This document shows positions 15,654 to 24,629 of a stretch of DNA of 64,000 nt, piece by piece (within the stretch, counting starts at the first letter, position 1; every line of letters begins with the position of its first letter). The translations under genes and the position numbers were made by a program. The DNA is taken from the NCBI GenBank assembly GCA_020634885.1, contig JACKAW010000004.1, positions 186,001 to 250,000 on the forward strand, read 5' to 3'. The notes beneath the pieces were generated by a model that was not told the origin of the DNA, did not search any database, and saw only the letters and a program-made list of their open reading frames with translations. The stretch comes from Anaerolineales bacterium. GTDB lineage: Bacteria > Chloroflexota > Anaerolineae > Anaerolineales > Villigracilaceae.

Positions 15654-17015
15654 TTAGGAATTCTTATCGTATGCTTTTGCGTCTGCAATTGCCTTGTTCA
15701 CGTTGACGAATGGCAGGATGATCAGACCGACAATGAAGAAGAAGATGAGGGAGAGAATGCCCACGCGCAGGTTGTTGAACATTTGGTTTGCCAAACCGAA
15801 CACCAGCGGTCCGATCCATGAAGTTCCGCGTTCGCTGATTTCGTAGAAAGCGAAGAACTCTGCTTCCTTGCCGTTGGGGATCATCTGCGCAAACAAACTG
15901 CGGCTGATGGCTTGCGAACCGCCCATCACCAAAGCAATGAAAATACCAAGGACGAAGAATTCAGCGGTGACGTTTTCGCCTTTCAAGCCGCCATACGCAT
16001 AAATGACCACACCTGCCCAAATGACGAGACTGACAATGACCGATTGTTTGGCGCCGATCCAACCTGCCAGCTTGCCCCAGAACAATGCGCCGAAGAACGC
16101 CATGAATTGGATCATCAAAATAACGGCGGTGAGAGTGGTTTGGTCCTGCTCCAGCCCACCTTGAATTAATGGCGCGGCGGCGAAGGTCGCTGCTACTGCG
16201 ATCACGGTTTGAATACCATCGTTGTATAAAAAGTAGGCAAGCAGGAACTTCATGGTTTCAGGGAAGTGTTTTACTTCGCGGAATGTCTTTTTGAGCTGCT
16301 TAAAGCCGATGCTTGCGTAGTTTTCGCCAGCGGGCAGGGCGTGGTTTGCATGGCGGGAGCGCAGGCGGTTCCATGTAAAGAAGGAGAACCCAAGCCACCA
16401 AATACCGGCAGAAGCAAGGTTGATGCGCACAGCAAGGTCACTGGGTACTCCAATATTTTCGCTGAAAATAAAGAACGCCAGGTTCAGGGCAAGCAAGATG
16501 CCGCCGCCCATGTATCCCATTGCCCAGCCGTACGATGAAACACGGTCACGTTCTTCTTCGCTGGCAATATCTGGCAGGTAGGCGTTGTAGAAAACAATGG
16601 CGGCGCCAAAAGCAAGGTTTGCCACGATGAATAACACCCCACCCAACCACCACAGCGAGCCAGTGAGCAGGAACATCAAAATGGTGGCAATGGCACCGAT
16701 GGTCGCAAAGATCCGCATCATGGTTTTGCGCAAGTGAGAATAATCTGCAATGGCGCCAAGAATAGGGAGGAAGAGAACCTGCATCCCAACAGAGAACGAA
16801 ATACAGTATGGCAAAAATGAATCTGGCGCAATGGGAATGCCAAGGAATGAAACGGTGCTGCTTCCTGCGGCTTCAGCGGCGGCGCGCGCCAAACTTGCTA
16901 CATAGGGTCCTAAAAATACAGTCCCCACCGTGGTGCTAAATGCAGAATTCGCCCAGTCGTACATTGCCCAGCCGAAAATCTCTTTACGATCATTGACAAT
17001 AGCTTCTGTTGCCAT
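15654..17015 (-). CDS. MFS transporter, UMF1/Atg22-like family
   Basis: The 453-residue protein has about 11-12 transmembrane helices and begins with the hallmark GWAMYDWANSAFSTTV of the UMF1 (Atg22-related) branch of the major facilitator superfamily. The DYSHLRKTMM loop between helices 2 and 3 and a long central loop before LLAYFLYNDGIQTV also fit. In yeast Atg22 exports amino acids from the vacuole; the bacterial substrates are generally unknown. It starts at ATG 17015 with AAGGAG upstream. It stands alone, convergent with the selenoprotein gene. Confidence 0.85.
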   Translation of the reverse strand: MATEAIVNDRKEIFGWAMYDWANSAFSTTVGTVFLGPYVASLARAAAEAAGSSTVSFLGIPIAPDSFLPYCISFSVGMQVLFLPILGAIADYSHLRKTMMRIFATIGAIATILMFLLTGSLWWLGGVLFIVANLAFGAAIVFYNAYLPDIASEEERDRVSSYGWAMGYMGGGILLALNLAFFIFSENIGVPSDLAVRINLASAGIWWLGFSFFTWNRLRSRHANHALPAGENYASIGFKQLKKTFREVKHFPETMKFLLAYFLYNDGIQTVIAVAATFAAAPLIQGGLEQDQTTLTAVILMIQFMAFFGALFWGKLAGWIGAKQSVIVSLVIWAGVVIYAYGGLKGENVTAEFFVLGIFIALVMGGSQAISRSLFAQMIPNGKEAEFFAFYEISERGTSWIGPLVFGLANQMFNNLRVGILSLIFFFIVGLIILPFVNVNKAIADAKAYDKNS

Positions 17016-17371
17016 GCTCTCTCCTTGTTTTCGATTTATGAACCCTTCAAATTATATAGCACAAACCTGATTGATACGGCTGTAAGAACACCGTTTGGAT
17101 GATCTGGTTTTCCTCGAATTTGCGTACGTTTGGGCTTTTTCCTTTGTGGTCGAATAGAGGTTCCCCGTTAAAAACGATAAATCCATTTTTTCGTTAACTC
17201 CATAGTTGTATTTTGCAAATATGTAAGACAGTTGCCGGTTGTATAATAAATGGATTGACTGACCTCACGCGAATTGATCTGCCTGAAACACCCTGCAATT
17301 CTGCTCAGGGCGGTGGTCGGAGCACAGGTGCGCAAGCCGATTAATTAATCCATGTACCATTGGAGTTTGCA
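17016..17371 (+). other. 356-bp intergenic region with possible structured RNA
   Basis: No gene is visible here. A TATAAT occurs at 17242-17247. Just after it, ATGGATT (17250-17256) can pair with AATCCAT (17347-17353), enclosing about 90 nt that include GAATTG/CAATTC, TGCTC/GAGCA and CCCTG/CAGGG pairings. The enclosed part is more GC-rich than its flanks and ends 18 nt before the M20 peptidase start. I could not match it to a riboswitch class I know. It may be a structured leader or ncRNA. Confidence 0.4.
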
Positions 17372-18691
17372 ATGACACAAACACAGAAAATCTACGAAAA
17401 TCCCGTTGAAATCCTTCAAAACTTAATTCGCTTCAATACCACAAATCCGCCTGGGCACGAAGCAGCGTGTATCAATTATGTGCGCGGTTTGCTGGATGAT
17501 GCCGGTATCGAATCGAGTCTGCTTGCCATAGACCCCGAAAGACCGAATCTGATCGCAAGATTACCCGGTGAAGGCAAAGCGCCGCCCCTTTTGCTGTACG
17601 GGCATGTAGATGTAGTAACCACAGAAAACCAACCTTGGCAGCAGCCTCCCTTTGAGGGCAAACTGATTGATGGTTATGTCTGGGGACGCGGTGCGTTAGA
17701 TATGAAAGGTGGCGTTGCCATGATGGTAGCGGCTTTCCTGCGTGCCAACGCCGAGGGATTGCGTCCGCCTGGTGATATTGTGCTTGCCATTGTCAGCGAT
17801 GAAGAAGCGGGCGGTGATTACGGTGCAAAATTCCTTGTAGAACAGCACCCGGAATTATTCAAGGATATTAAACATGCCATCGGTGAGTTTGGCGGTTTTA
17901 CCCTGACGATCGGCGGGAAGCGTTTTTACCCCATCATGATCTCGGAGAAGCAAGTCTGCTGGATGAAAGCCACCGTGCGCGGCGAGGGCGGACACGGCTC
18001 CATGCCGGTCAAGGGTGGGGTGATGGCAAAGTTATCACGTCTCTTAAAGGCATTGGACGAGAACGACCTGCCTGTTCATGTAACCCCGCCTGCAAAAATG
18101 ATGGTAGACGCCATGGCTTCGGCATTGGGAGGTGTTCAGGGCTTTATCCTTGGGCAGTTAACCAACCCAGCCATGACGAATTTTGTACTTAAGTTGCTTG
18201 GTGATCGCGCCAGAACTTTTTATCCGCTTTTTCGTAATACAGTAAGCCCAACCATTTTGTATGGCAGCACTAAGATTAATGTCATCCCCACCGAGGCTTC
18301 GGTCGAGTTGGATGGGCGTTTACTGCCCGGGCAGACTCCGGAAGATATGCTCCGTGAACTTCGCGCCATTGTAGATGATGACGTGCAGTTGGAAGTTCTG
18401 CAATTTGACCCGGGACCTGCTGAACCGGATATGGCACTCTTTAATAAACTTGCCGAAATTTTAAAAGAGGCTGATCCCGAAGGCATCCCCGTGCCGCTTA
18501 TTCTGAGTGGTGTGACGGATGGACGCTTCTTTTCGCAGATCGGCATTCAAACCTATGGTTACCTGCCCATGACCCTCCCTGAAGATTTTAATTTTGCGAA
18601 TGTCATTCACTCTGCCGATGAAAGAGTTCCTGCGGCGGCAATTGAGTTTGGTGCTGAGGTAATTTATAAAGCATTGAGCAGGTTTGGATAA
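17372..18691 (+). CDS. M20-family metallopeptidase / deacylase
   Basis: The 439-residue protein is an ArgE/DapE/CPG2-type zinc hydrolase, acting on N-acyl amino acids or small peptides. Visible metal-site elements are His78 in LLLYGHVDVV, Asp110 in RGALDMKGG and the catalytic/ligand pair Glu144-Glu145 in VSDEEAGGDYG, with a C-terminal HSADERVP segment supplying the last His. The dimerisation lid (about residues 190-300) is present. The ATG at 17372 has GGAG six bases before it; a TTG at 17360 is too close to be used. The substrate cannot be assigned: no arginine or lysine pathway genes are adjacent. Confidence 0.88.
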   Translation: MTQTQKIYENPVEILQNLIRFNTTNPPGHEAACINYVRGLLDDAGIESSLLAIDPERPNLIARLPGEGKAPPLLLYGHVDVVTTENQPWQQPPFEGKLIDGYVWGRGALDMKGGVAMMVAAFLRANAEGLRPPGDIVLAIVSDEEAGGDYGAKFLVEQHPELFKDIKHAIGEFGGFTLTIGGKRFYPIMISEKQVCWMKATVRGEGGHGSMPVKGGVMAKLSRLLKALDENDLPVHVTPPAKMMVDAMASALGGVQGFILGQLTNPAMTNFVLKLLGDRARTFYPLFRNTVSPTILYGSTKINVIPTEASVELDGRLLPGQTPEDMLRELRAIVDDDVQLEVLQFDPGPAEPDMALFNKLAEILKEADPEGIPVPLILSGVTDGRFFSQIGIQTYGYLPMTLPEDFNFANVIHSADERVPAAAIEFGAEVIYKALSRFG

Positions 18692-18703
18692 TCAACAATA
18701 AAA

Positions 18704-18733
18704 AGAGCGACGGCGAATTCCGTCGCTTTTTTT
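18704..18733. terminator. Bidirectional intrinsic terminator
   Basis: AGCGACGG, loop CGAATT and CCGTCGCT are flanked by A-rich and T7 tracts, between the M20 peptidase and the convergent gene at 18736. Confidence 0.9.
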
Positions 18734-18735
18734 AT

Positions 18736-19518
18736 TTACCATTTGCAATTTTGGATTGTGCTTACTCCGGCTGATTTTCCCACGCGTTTATACATGGTCA
18801 CGTTTGTGAAAGGTTCACCAAGAATGCCGTCATGAATTGCCCATGAACGTTTACGAACGCTTTCGGCTGCTTCGGGTTTGCGAAAGATATTTGTCCCATC
18901 GAGCTTGAGCCGCAAATCACCTTCAGGTTCGAAACCTGCGTGAATGCTTTCCATCAAACGTTTGCCAACCTGGTATGAAAATCCATACCGCTCAAAGATG
19001 ACCGCATTGTGATAATACAAAGGCTCGACAAAGTACATATCATGCCCCAGCGCGGCGATGAAACCTTCGAATGCTTCAATAGCCTGACCCAACATCCGCA
19101 GCCCGCCTCGTACCTGACCCGGAGCCAGCCCAGCCTCACAAGCCTTTGCTTCCGCCTCGACATTGCGCTTCAAAATGCCAAACTTGGTGGGCGTGCCGTC
19201 TGGCATCCTGTCTACGTCATAGCGCGGAGAATCCGGGTCATTAAGAATGTAAAGCAGAACGTGGATCTGTCCGTTCATGGTGTCTGTCAGGTGAGCATAC
19301 AGAATTGGGTCGGGAAAATCCACCTTGTGAAAGAGGCGCATTTGCACATCGGTGGAACCAGAATCGAAATTGAATTGCAACAGGTTATATCCCGAAGCGG
19401 ATGTCAGCGGGGGAAGATTGTATTTTTCCAGCAGAACTTGCGGAATGTATTTGGAATAGATCGCCCGCTTTTCAGGTTCAGGTAATAAATTGATTCCGCC
19501 AATGGTTGAAGGAGGCAT
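18736..19518 (-). CDS. Uncharacterised soluble protein, weak acetyltransferase-like motif
   Basis: I do not recognise this 260-residue protein with certainty. It has no signal peptide or membrane helix. The C-terminal half contains YYHNAVIFERYGFSYQVG, which resembles the end of a GNAT fold (Asn, then a YxxxGF-like strand), but the P-loop-like acetyl-CoA motif is not obvious. The N-terminus (GGINLLPEPEKRAIYSKYIP) looks conserved and the middle is alpha/beta. It is 52 bp upstream of smpB on the same strand and could be cotranscribed with neighbours upstream only. Function is open. Confidence 0.6.
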   Translation of the reverse strand: MPPSTIGGINLLPEPEKRAIYSKYIPQVLLEKYNLPPLTSASGYNLLQFNFDSGSTDVQMRLFHKVDFPDPILYAHLTDTMNGQIHVLLYILNDPDSPRYDVDRMPDGTPTKFGILKRNVEAEAKACEAGLAPGQVRGGLRMLGQAIEAFEGFIAALGHDMYFVEPLYYHNAVIFERYGFSYQVGKRLMESIHAGFEPEGDLRLKLDGTNIFRKPEAAESVRKRSWAIHDGILGEPFTNVTMYKRVGKSAGVSTIQNCKW

Positions 19519-19570
19519 TGAAAACTCTTTCTTCTCTCTTCTTTCCTCAAAACGGAAAGCAAGAAAGAGG

Positions 19571-20032
19571 TTAACGAACTCTCATGGCACGTTCTTTGTC
19601 ACGCGCTTCATCACGTTTTGCGATGGTGGCTCGTTTGTCGTAGGCTTTTTTACCTTTTGCGAGTGCCACTTCCAGCTTCGCGCGTCCATCCTTGAGGTAG
19701 ACCTTGGTCGGTACGATGGTCATTCCCTTGATGCGGACGTTGTTCCATAGTTCGCGTATTTCCTTTTTATGCAAAAGGAGTTTGCGTTTGCGGCGCGGGT
19801 CGTGGTTGAAGTGTTTGCCTGCCTGTTCGTAGGGGGCAATATGTGCTTCAAGCAACCAGGCTTCTTTGCCGAGTTCCACATCTACATAGGCTTCTTGAAT
19901 GCTGATCTGCCCGGCGCGGATGGATTTGATCTCAGAGCCTTTTAGCTCAATACCTGCTTCGAATCTCTCAAGCAGGGTGTATTCAAAACCGGCTTTACGG
20001 TTGGTGGCGATGATCTTAATATTGTCTGTCAC
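19571..20032 (-). CDS. smpB: SsrA-binding protein SmpB
   Basis: SmpB binds tmRNA and brings it to stalled ribosomes for trans-translation. The 153-residue protein carries the OB-fold signature NRKAGFEYTLLERFEAGIEL, GSEIKSIRAG, the HIAPYEQ strand and the KRKLLLHKKEI motif. The basic C-terminal tail (KRATIAKRDEARDKERAMR), which enters the mRNA channel, is intact. The ssrA gene for tmRNA is not seen in the window. Confidence 0.97.
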   Translation of the reverse strand: MTDNIKIIATNRKAGFEYTLLERFEAGIELKGSEIKSIRAGQISIQEAYVDVELGKEAWLLEAHIAPYEQAGKHFNHDPRRKRKLLLHKKEIRELWNNVRIKGMTIVPTKVYLKDGRAKLEVALAKGKKAYDKRATIAKRDEARDKERAMRVR

Positions 20033-20073
20033 GGGATGATTTTAGCATGAATGGGATATGGAACGGTTTTGCT

Positions 20074-21324
20074 TTAACCCCATTTGAGCAGGTATATACC
20101 TGCCAACAGGCGCGCCATACCAAATGCAAGCAAGGCGCTTACAAGCCCGATTTGATCTGCGATCACAGGTCCGAGCAGGGAAGCAAGCAGGACAGCTAAG
20201 TTGAAGATAATGGTATACCATGCCAAATGCGGCGGTCGGTCATGTGGGGGGATGTTTTCGAGCATGTAGTTGGCGTACGACCCATTGACCAGCGCGAACA
20301 GAAATCCGCCGAGAAAAGAGAGACCGTAGAACTGCCATACATTTTCGGCAAATGCCAGCATGATGGGGTAGCTTGCCATGCCTGCTACCCCCAACCCTGT
20401 GACCATTTTATTGCCAAGGCGGTGAACTACCCGCCTGAGTTGAGTGGAGGCAAGCAGTACCGAAAGATAATAGAGGGCGGTACCTATTCCGAGGTGGGTG
20501 TCGTTCAAGTGAAGGACACGCACATTGAAGATCGGGTAAAGCGGGTTGGATAGGTAGTGTGCAAAGTGAAAGAAGAAAAGCGCGAGAAGCACTTTTTTAA
20601 AGCTCGTATTCCAGATATCCAAACGCATGGCGGCGGCAATGCCACGGGGGGCTGAAGGTCTGGGGTCAGAGACAGGGATCGGCGGGGCTTGAGGCGCGAT
20701 TTCCTCCATCAATGGTTTGATGTGATACAGATGGAAGCTGCTGATGGCGCTGCCGATGGCACCCAACGCAAAGACAAGTTGGTACCCTTCGGTAAAGGGG
20801 GTGTTATCCAAGATGATGCCGGTGATGAGCGAAGTGAGCATGTAGGCAATGGCGAAGGTGATGTTACGAGTGCCTGCCACACGAGCGCGGTATTGCACGG
20901 GTACGGCTTCTGCGAAGAGTGCGTTAAAACCCACACCCAGGGGAGTGAGCGGAATTGCCATAAGAAGGGTTAGGACAATAAGCGCGGAAATCTGCCCTTG
21001 TTCATTGAATATCCACGGAAGGGGGATCCAAAGAAAATAGCCAAGGCGGAACAAGACCGATGACCAAAATACAGCCTTGTTGGTGTTGCGTTTGCTGACC
21101 CAATGCCCGGCAGGGATGGCAAGAAATAAATTTACAACGGAAGAGGTGGCGGTTAGTAAGCCAATTTGAAGACTGCTTGCACCAAGACGGGTTGCGTAAA
21201 CGTTAAGAAAGTTGATCGCGGTTCCACTTAATACACCAAACCAGGCAATATCAAGATAGAGGTTTATGAAGTTGGAGCGGTATTTTTCGGGAATATCGGA
21301 TTGTTTGAAAATATTAAAACGCAT
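20074..21324 (-). CDS. MFS transporter
   Basis: The 416-residue protein has about 12 transmembrane helices with an MFS signature loop after helix 2 (GHWVSKRNTNKAV, resembling GxxxDRxGRR but without the Asp). A cytoplasmic linker of about 30 residues rich in Pro joins the halves. Its substrate is unknown; the closest relatives by feel are uncharacterised drug/sugar MFS proteins of Chloroflexota. The chosen start is ATG 21324, which lies 7 nt after a TATAAT and has no SD, suggesting a leaderless mRNA. A GTG further upstream would overlap this -10. Confidence 0.75.
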   Translation of the reverse strand: MRFNIFKQSDIPEKYRSNFINLYLDIAWFGVLSGTAINFLNVYATRLGASSLQIGLLTATSSVVNLFLAIPAGHWVSKRNTNKAVFWSSVLFRLGYFLWIPLPWIFNEQGQISALIVLTLLMAIPLTPLGVGFNALFAEAVPVQYRARVAGTRNITFAIAYMLTSLITGIILDNTPFTEGYQLVFALGAIGSAISSFHLYHIKPLMEEIAPQAPPIPVSDPRPSAPRGIAAAMRLDIWNTSFKKVLLALFFFHFAHYLSNPLYPIFNVRVLHLNDTHLGIGTALYYLSVLLASTQLRRVVHRLGNKMVTGLGVAGMASYPIMLAFAENVWQFYGLSFLGGFLFALVNGSYANYMLENIPPHDRPPHLAWYTIIFNLAVLLASLLGPVIADQIGLVSALLAFGMARLLAGIYLLKWG

Positions 21325-21331
21325 GTACTGA

Positions 21332-21337
21332 ATTATA
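21332..21337 (-). promoter_or_regulatory. -10 box 7 nt before the MFS start (leaderless)
   Basis: TATAAT on the minus strand is separated by 7 nt from ATG 21324; no SD and no clear -35. Confidence 0.55.
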
Positions 21338-21395
21338 CACAGCACATGCGTTTATATGTTTTGGCTGGGAATGGCTTGCTTCTCAGAGGGTTCTG

Positions 21396-21644
21396 TTACA
21401 CCCCGAACTTGTGGGCAAGTTCTTCGTTGGAGGGTTCTACAAGCATGGACCCATCTGGGAAGATGATGGTGGGGATGATGCGTTTACCGTTGTTCTTTTG
21501 TTTTACGAGTTCTTCAGCTTCAGGGTTTTCATCGGTATTGATCCAGGTGAATTCGATCTTGTGGTCGTTGAAGAATTTTTTTGCGCGGCGGCAATCTCCG
21601 CACCAGTCGGCGCCGTAAACGGTGATGTTGTTATTTTCTGTCAT
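21396..21644 (-). CDS. Glutaredoxin/mycoredoxin-like protein
   Basis: The 82-residue protein is a compact glutaredoxin fold: ITVYGADWCGDCRRAKKFF with a CGDC active site near residue 15, a WINTDENPEA strand, and the cis-Pro segment RIIPTIIFPDGS. The CxxC and small size are like mycoredoxin/NrdH-type proteins rather than glutathione-binding glutaredoxins, which suits a phylum without general glutathione use. GGAG lies six bases before ATG 21644. It is monocistronic, with the MFS gene downstream on the same strand. The physiological partner is not evident. Confidence 0.88.
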   Translation of the reverse strand: MTENNNITVYGADWCGDCRRAKKFFNDHKIEFTWINTDENPEAEELVKQKNNGKRIIPTIIFPDGSMLVEPSNEELAHKFGV

Positions 21645-21843
21645 TTTTTTCTCCGATAGAAAGTAAGTTTGAATGTACTGCGCGTATTGTCGCGGTGACT
21701 GTGAAGATTATTACCTTTTTTAAATTCATTTCGAATTAAGTAACTAATTACACGGTAGGGGCGACCCGTCAGGGTTTAAGCATATGCCAGTCTTCAAGAA
21801 AGGGTCGCTGCCTGTGACAATTAAGTAATGGGTCGTAAATCTT
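21645..21843. repeat. Gene-free stretch with imperfect inverted repeat
   Basis: About 200 bp without a gene. Between 21751 and 21818 CACGGTAGGGGCGACCC and GGGTCGCTGCCTGTG-type arms face each other across ~33 bp, like a small dispersed palindromic element. Copies elsewhere in the window are not evident. Confidence 0.45.
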
Positions 21844-24171
21844 TTATGCAGATGTAGGTGTCTTGAAACCCAGCAGGCGTAATCCGTTCAAGACTACCAG
21901 TACGGTGCTGCCTTCGTGCCCTACCACGCCAAGCGGAAGAGGAAGGTTCGCGCCGAATGCCCCAACCACAAGCATGACGATGACCGCAAGAGCGAAGATG
22001 ATGTTTTGCCAGACAACTTTGCGCGCCTGCCGTGCCAGCCCGATGGCGAATGGAATTTTATGCAGGTCATCTGACATGAGAACCATGTCTGCGGTTTCGA
22101 TGGCAACGTCCGTTCCGGCAGCGCCCATGGCAATGCCAATATCGGCGGTGGCAAGAGAGGGGGCGTCGTTTACGCCGTCGCCAACCATGGCGGTGGGACC
22201 GTATTTCTGCTGGAGGGTTTTCAGCACGGTCACTTTGTCTTGGGGCAGTAAATCTGCATGGAATTCATCTACACCGGCGCGGGCGGCGATCTTGGCGGCG
22301 ACTTTGGCGTTATCGCCGGTGAGCATGACAACATGTTCGATCCCGGCGGCTTTGAGCGCTTTGATCATGTCCATGGCATCTTCACGCAGGGTGTCTGCCA
22401 CGCCGAGAATGCCGAGGAATTTTTTCTGTTTGGTTTCGTAGGCAAACATGGCGGTCTGACCTTCGTCCTGCATTTCGCTTGCTTTGCTCAAAATATCGGC
22501 TGGGATTTCAACGCCGCGTTCGACAAACATGCGTTCATTACCAACCCAAAGATGACTGTTTTCCACTACACCTTCCACGCCTTGCCCGGGGATGGCACGA
22601 AAGTCGATGGACGGGGGCAGGTTCAATTTCCGGTCTTGAGCCGCTTTTACGATGGCTTTTGCCAGAGGGTGCTCGGAACGCGCTTCCAATGCGGCGACGA
22701 GGCGGAGCATGTCATCTTCTTTGGTGTCTCCAAATGTATGAATGGTATTGAGGGCAGGTTTGCCGACGGTGAGTGTGCCGGTCTTGTCGAAAGCGAGGAC
22801 TTTGAGTGTGGCAGTTTTTTCGAGGTGGACGCCACCTTTGAAGAGGATGCCGTTCCGCGCGCCGTTGGCAATGGCGGAGAGAATGCTTGCCGGAGTGGAG
22901 ATGACTAACGCGCAAGGCGAAGCAACTACTAGCCATGTCATGGCACGGTAGAAGGTGGGTTGGAATTCGTTGCCCAGTGCAAGCCAGGGGATGAAGACAA
23001 GCAGTACCGCCGCCGCAAGGACAAAGATGGCATAGTACTGTTCAAAAGTATCGAGCATTTGCTGGGTGTTGGCTTTGGTCGATTGGGCATCTTCGACCAT
23101 TTTTACGATGCGTGCGAGGGTGGTGTCTTTGGCAAGGCGGGTGACGCGCATTTCAAGCGAACCGGTACCATTGACCGTGCCAGCAAAGACAAGATCATGT
23201 TCCTGTTTGTGAACTGGCATGGATTCGCCTGTGATGGTGGCTTGGTCTACATCTGATTCGCCGGAGAGCACTTCGCCATCAATGGGGAAGCGTTCGCCCG
23301 GGCGCACGATCACTTCGTCGCCGAGGGTGAGTTCTTCGATGGGTACAGAAACCCAGTTGCCGTTACGGCGCACGGTGGCTTGTGCGGGGCGCAGGTCTAG
23401 CAGTTTTTCAATGGCTTTGCGGCTGCGATCCATGGCGAAGGTTTGCAAGGTGTTCGAGAGAGAGAAGAGGAAGAGTAATATTGCGCCTTCTGCGGGTTGA
23501 CCGATCACTGCCGCACCAAGTGCAGCGAGGATCATGAGCAGGTCTACGTTGAGGGTCTTTTCTTTGAGCGCCTCGTAACTAGCCACCAAGCCGAACCAGC
23601 CGCCTGTGGCATACGAAACCACATAAAGCCCGATGACCAGTGCAGGATTCCACCCCAAACCAGCGCCGATGAATGCGATGAGGGCGCTGATGGCATTGAT
23701 GACCGTAAATGCCACCTCAATGGTTTCGATGGAAATACTGCTTTTCTTTTCTCCCGTTTTTGAAGTCTCCAGAAAAGATGCTGCTACTTCTTCGTTGTCG
23801 CTTGTTCCCAAGCGTGGAGAATTTAATTTCACTTCGAGGCTGTTCTTACGAAAAGTGGCGGTCTGCGCATTGGCTGCAATTTCATATTGTTGAATAAGGT
23901 TTGCCGCATATTCACCGGCACAATCAGCGCAGGCTTGTTCACCGCGTTCGCGTCTGGCGGCACACTGCGCCACCCGCATGGATGCTTCGCGCCCGGCGTG
24001 ATTGACAACTTCCAATGCGCGTTCACTGCTGATCAAGCGCGGGTCAAAAACAGCTTTTAAATTGCCATTGGTATAGTCATAGTCAACTTCCTGAATGCCT
24101 GCATATCCGCGCAGGGTATCAGAGAATATCTGGGTACAGCGTTCTTCGGGGTTGGGTAGATTTGAGTTCAT
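21844..24171 (-). CDS. P1B-4-type heavy-metal-exporting ATPase
   Basis: The 775-residue P-type ATPase has a Cys-containing N-terminal domain (Cys70, Cys81, Cys84 in QACADC), the actuator TGES at 313-316, phosphorylated Asp462 in FDKTGTLT, and GDGVNDAPSLA in the hinge. The membrane metal site is SPC (418-420) rather than CPC, and the last helices carry HEGST (752-756). SPC plus HEG(G/S)T define group P1B-4, known to export Fe2+, Co2+ or Zn2+ (PfeT, CoaT, CtpD-like). The start is ATG 24171, overlapping the regulator stop as TAATG with an upstream GAGG. Cotranscription with a Fur/PerR-type gene under PerR-like boxes favours Fe2+ efflux under peroxide stress. Confidence 0.92.
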   Translation of the reverse strand: MNSNLPNPEERCTQIFSDTLRGYAGIQEVDYDYTNGNLKAVFDPRLISSERALEVVNHAGREASMRVAQCAARRERGEQACADCAGEYAANLIQQYEIAANAQTATFRKNSLEVKLNSPRLGTSDNEEVAASFLETSKTGEKKSSISIETIEVAFTVINAISALIAFIGAGLGWNPALVIGLYVVSYATGGWFGLVASYEALKEKTLNVDLLMILAALGAAVIGQPAEGAILLFLFSLSNTLQTFAMDRSRKAIEKLLDLRPAQATVRRNGNWVSVPIEELTLGDEVIVRPGERFPIDGEVLSGESDVDQATITGESMPVHKQEHDLVFAGTVNGTGSLEMRVTRLAKDTTLARIVKMVEDAQSTKANTQQMLDTFEQYYAIFVLAAAVLLVFIPWLALGNEFQPTFYRAMTWLVVASPCALVISTPASILSAIANGARNGILFKGGVHLEKTATLKVLAFDKTGTLTVGKPALNTIHTFGDTKEDDMLRLVAALEARSEHPLAKAIVKAAQDRKLNLPPSIDFRAIPGQGVEGVVENSHLWVGNERMFVERGVEIPADILSKASEMQDEGQTAMFAYETKQKKFLGILGVADTLREDAMDMIKALKAAGIEHVVMLTGDNAKVAAKIAARAGVDEFHADLLPQDKVTVLKTLQQKYGPTAMVGDGVNDAPSLATADIGIAMGAAGTDVAIETADMVLMSDDLHKIPFAIGLARQARKVVWQNIIFALAVIVMLVVGAFGANLPLPLGVVGHEGSTVLVVLNGLRLLGFKTPTSA

Positions 24172-24617
24172 TAATTCCTCGTAATTTCTATTTGTTTTTT
24201 CTGACATTCGGGGCACAGCCCGTAATAGAGCACACGCGCACCAAGCAATTTGTAGCCCGATGCCGCAGTAATTTCTGCATCCAAATGAGTAACATGTTCA
24301 CTGGGAATATCAATAATGCGTGAGCAAGAAATGCACGCCAAATTCACATGCGGCTCGGTATCTGCATCGTAGTGAACCGTATCATCCCCGGCGTGCCCCA
24401 ACACATTGACCGCGCCAAGGGTTACCAGCGCATCCAACGTGTTGTACACCGTAGCCAGACTAAGCGATGAAAAGCGCGGCTTAAGTTCTTCATAGATCAT
24501 GGCTGCGGTAGGATGCTCGTGGCTGTTCGCCAGCAATTCGCAGATCGCCACCCGTTGCGGGGTAACGCGCATACCGGCTTTTTGTAGGGAAGTGGTTAAA
24601 GTGGAGGGATTTGACAT
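24171..24617 (-). CDS. Fur-family metalloregulator, PerR-like
   Basis: The 148-residue protein has the Fur layout: a winged helix (RVTPQRVAICELLANS, LSLATVYNTLDAL) and a dimerisation domain with two CxxC pairs (Cys95/98 and Cys135/138) that form the structural zinc site. In the regulatory site the sequence PHVNLAC puts His90 and Asn92 where Bacillus PerR has His91 and His93. PerR- and Zur-like roles cannot be separated by residues alone, but PerR-type boxes overlap its own promoter. It is the first gene of a two-gene operon with the P1B-4 ATPase, coupled by a one-base stop/start overlap. An autoregulated iron/peroxide sensor is the best reading. Confidence 0.88.
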   Translation of the reverse strand: MSNPSTLTTSLQKAGMRVTPQRVAICELLANSHEHPTAAMIYEELKPRFSSLSLATVYNTLDALVTLGAVNVLGHAGDDTVHYDADTEPHVNLACISCSRIIDIPSEHVTHLDAEITAASGYKLLGARVLYYGLCPECQKKQIEITRN

Positions 24618-24629
24618 AGTTGCTCTTAT

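Noticed and set aside
18736..19518. Firm acetyltransferase annotation
   Set aside because: Only a weak C-terminal GNAT-like segment is visible and no clear acetyl-CoA loop.
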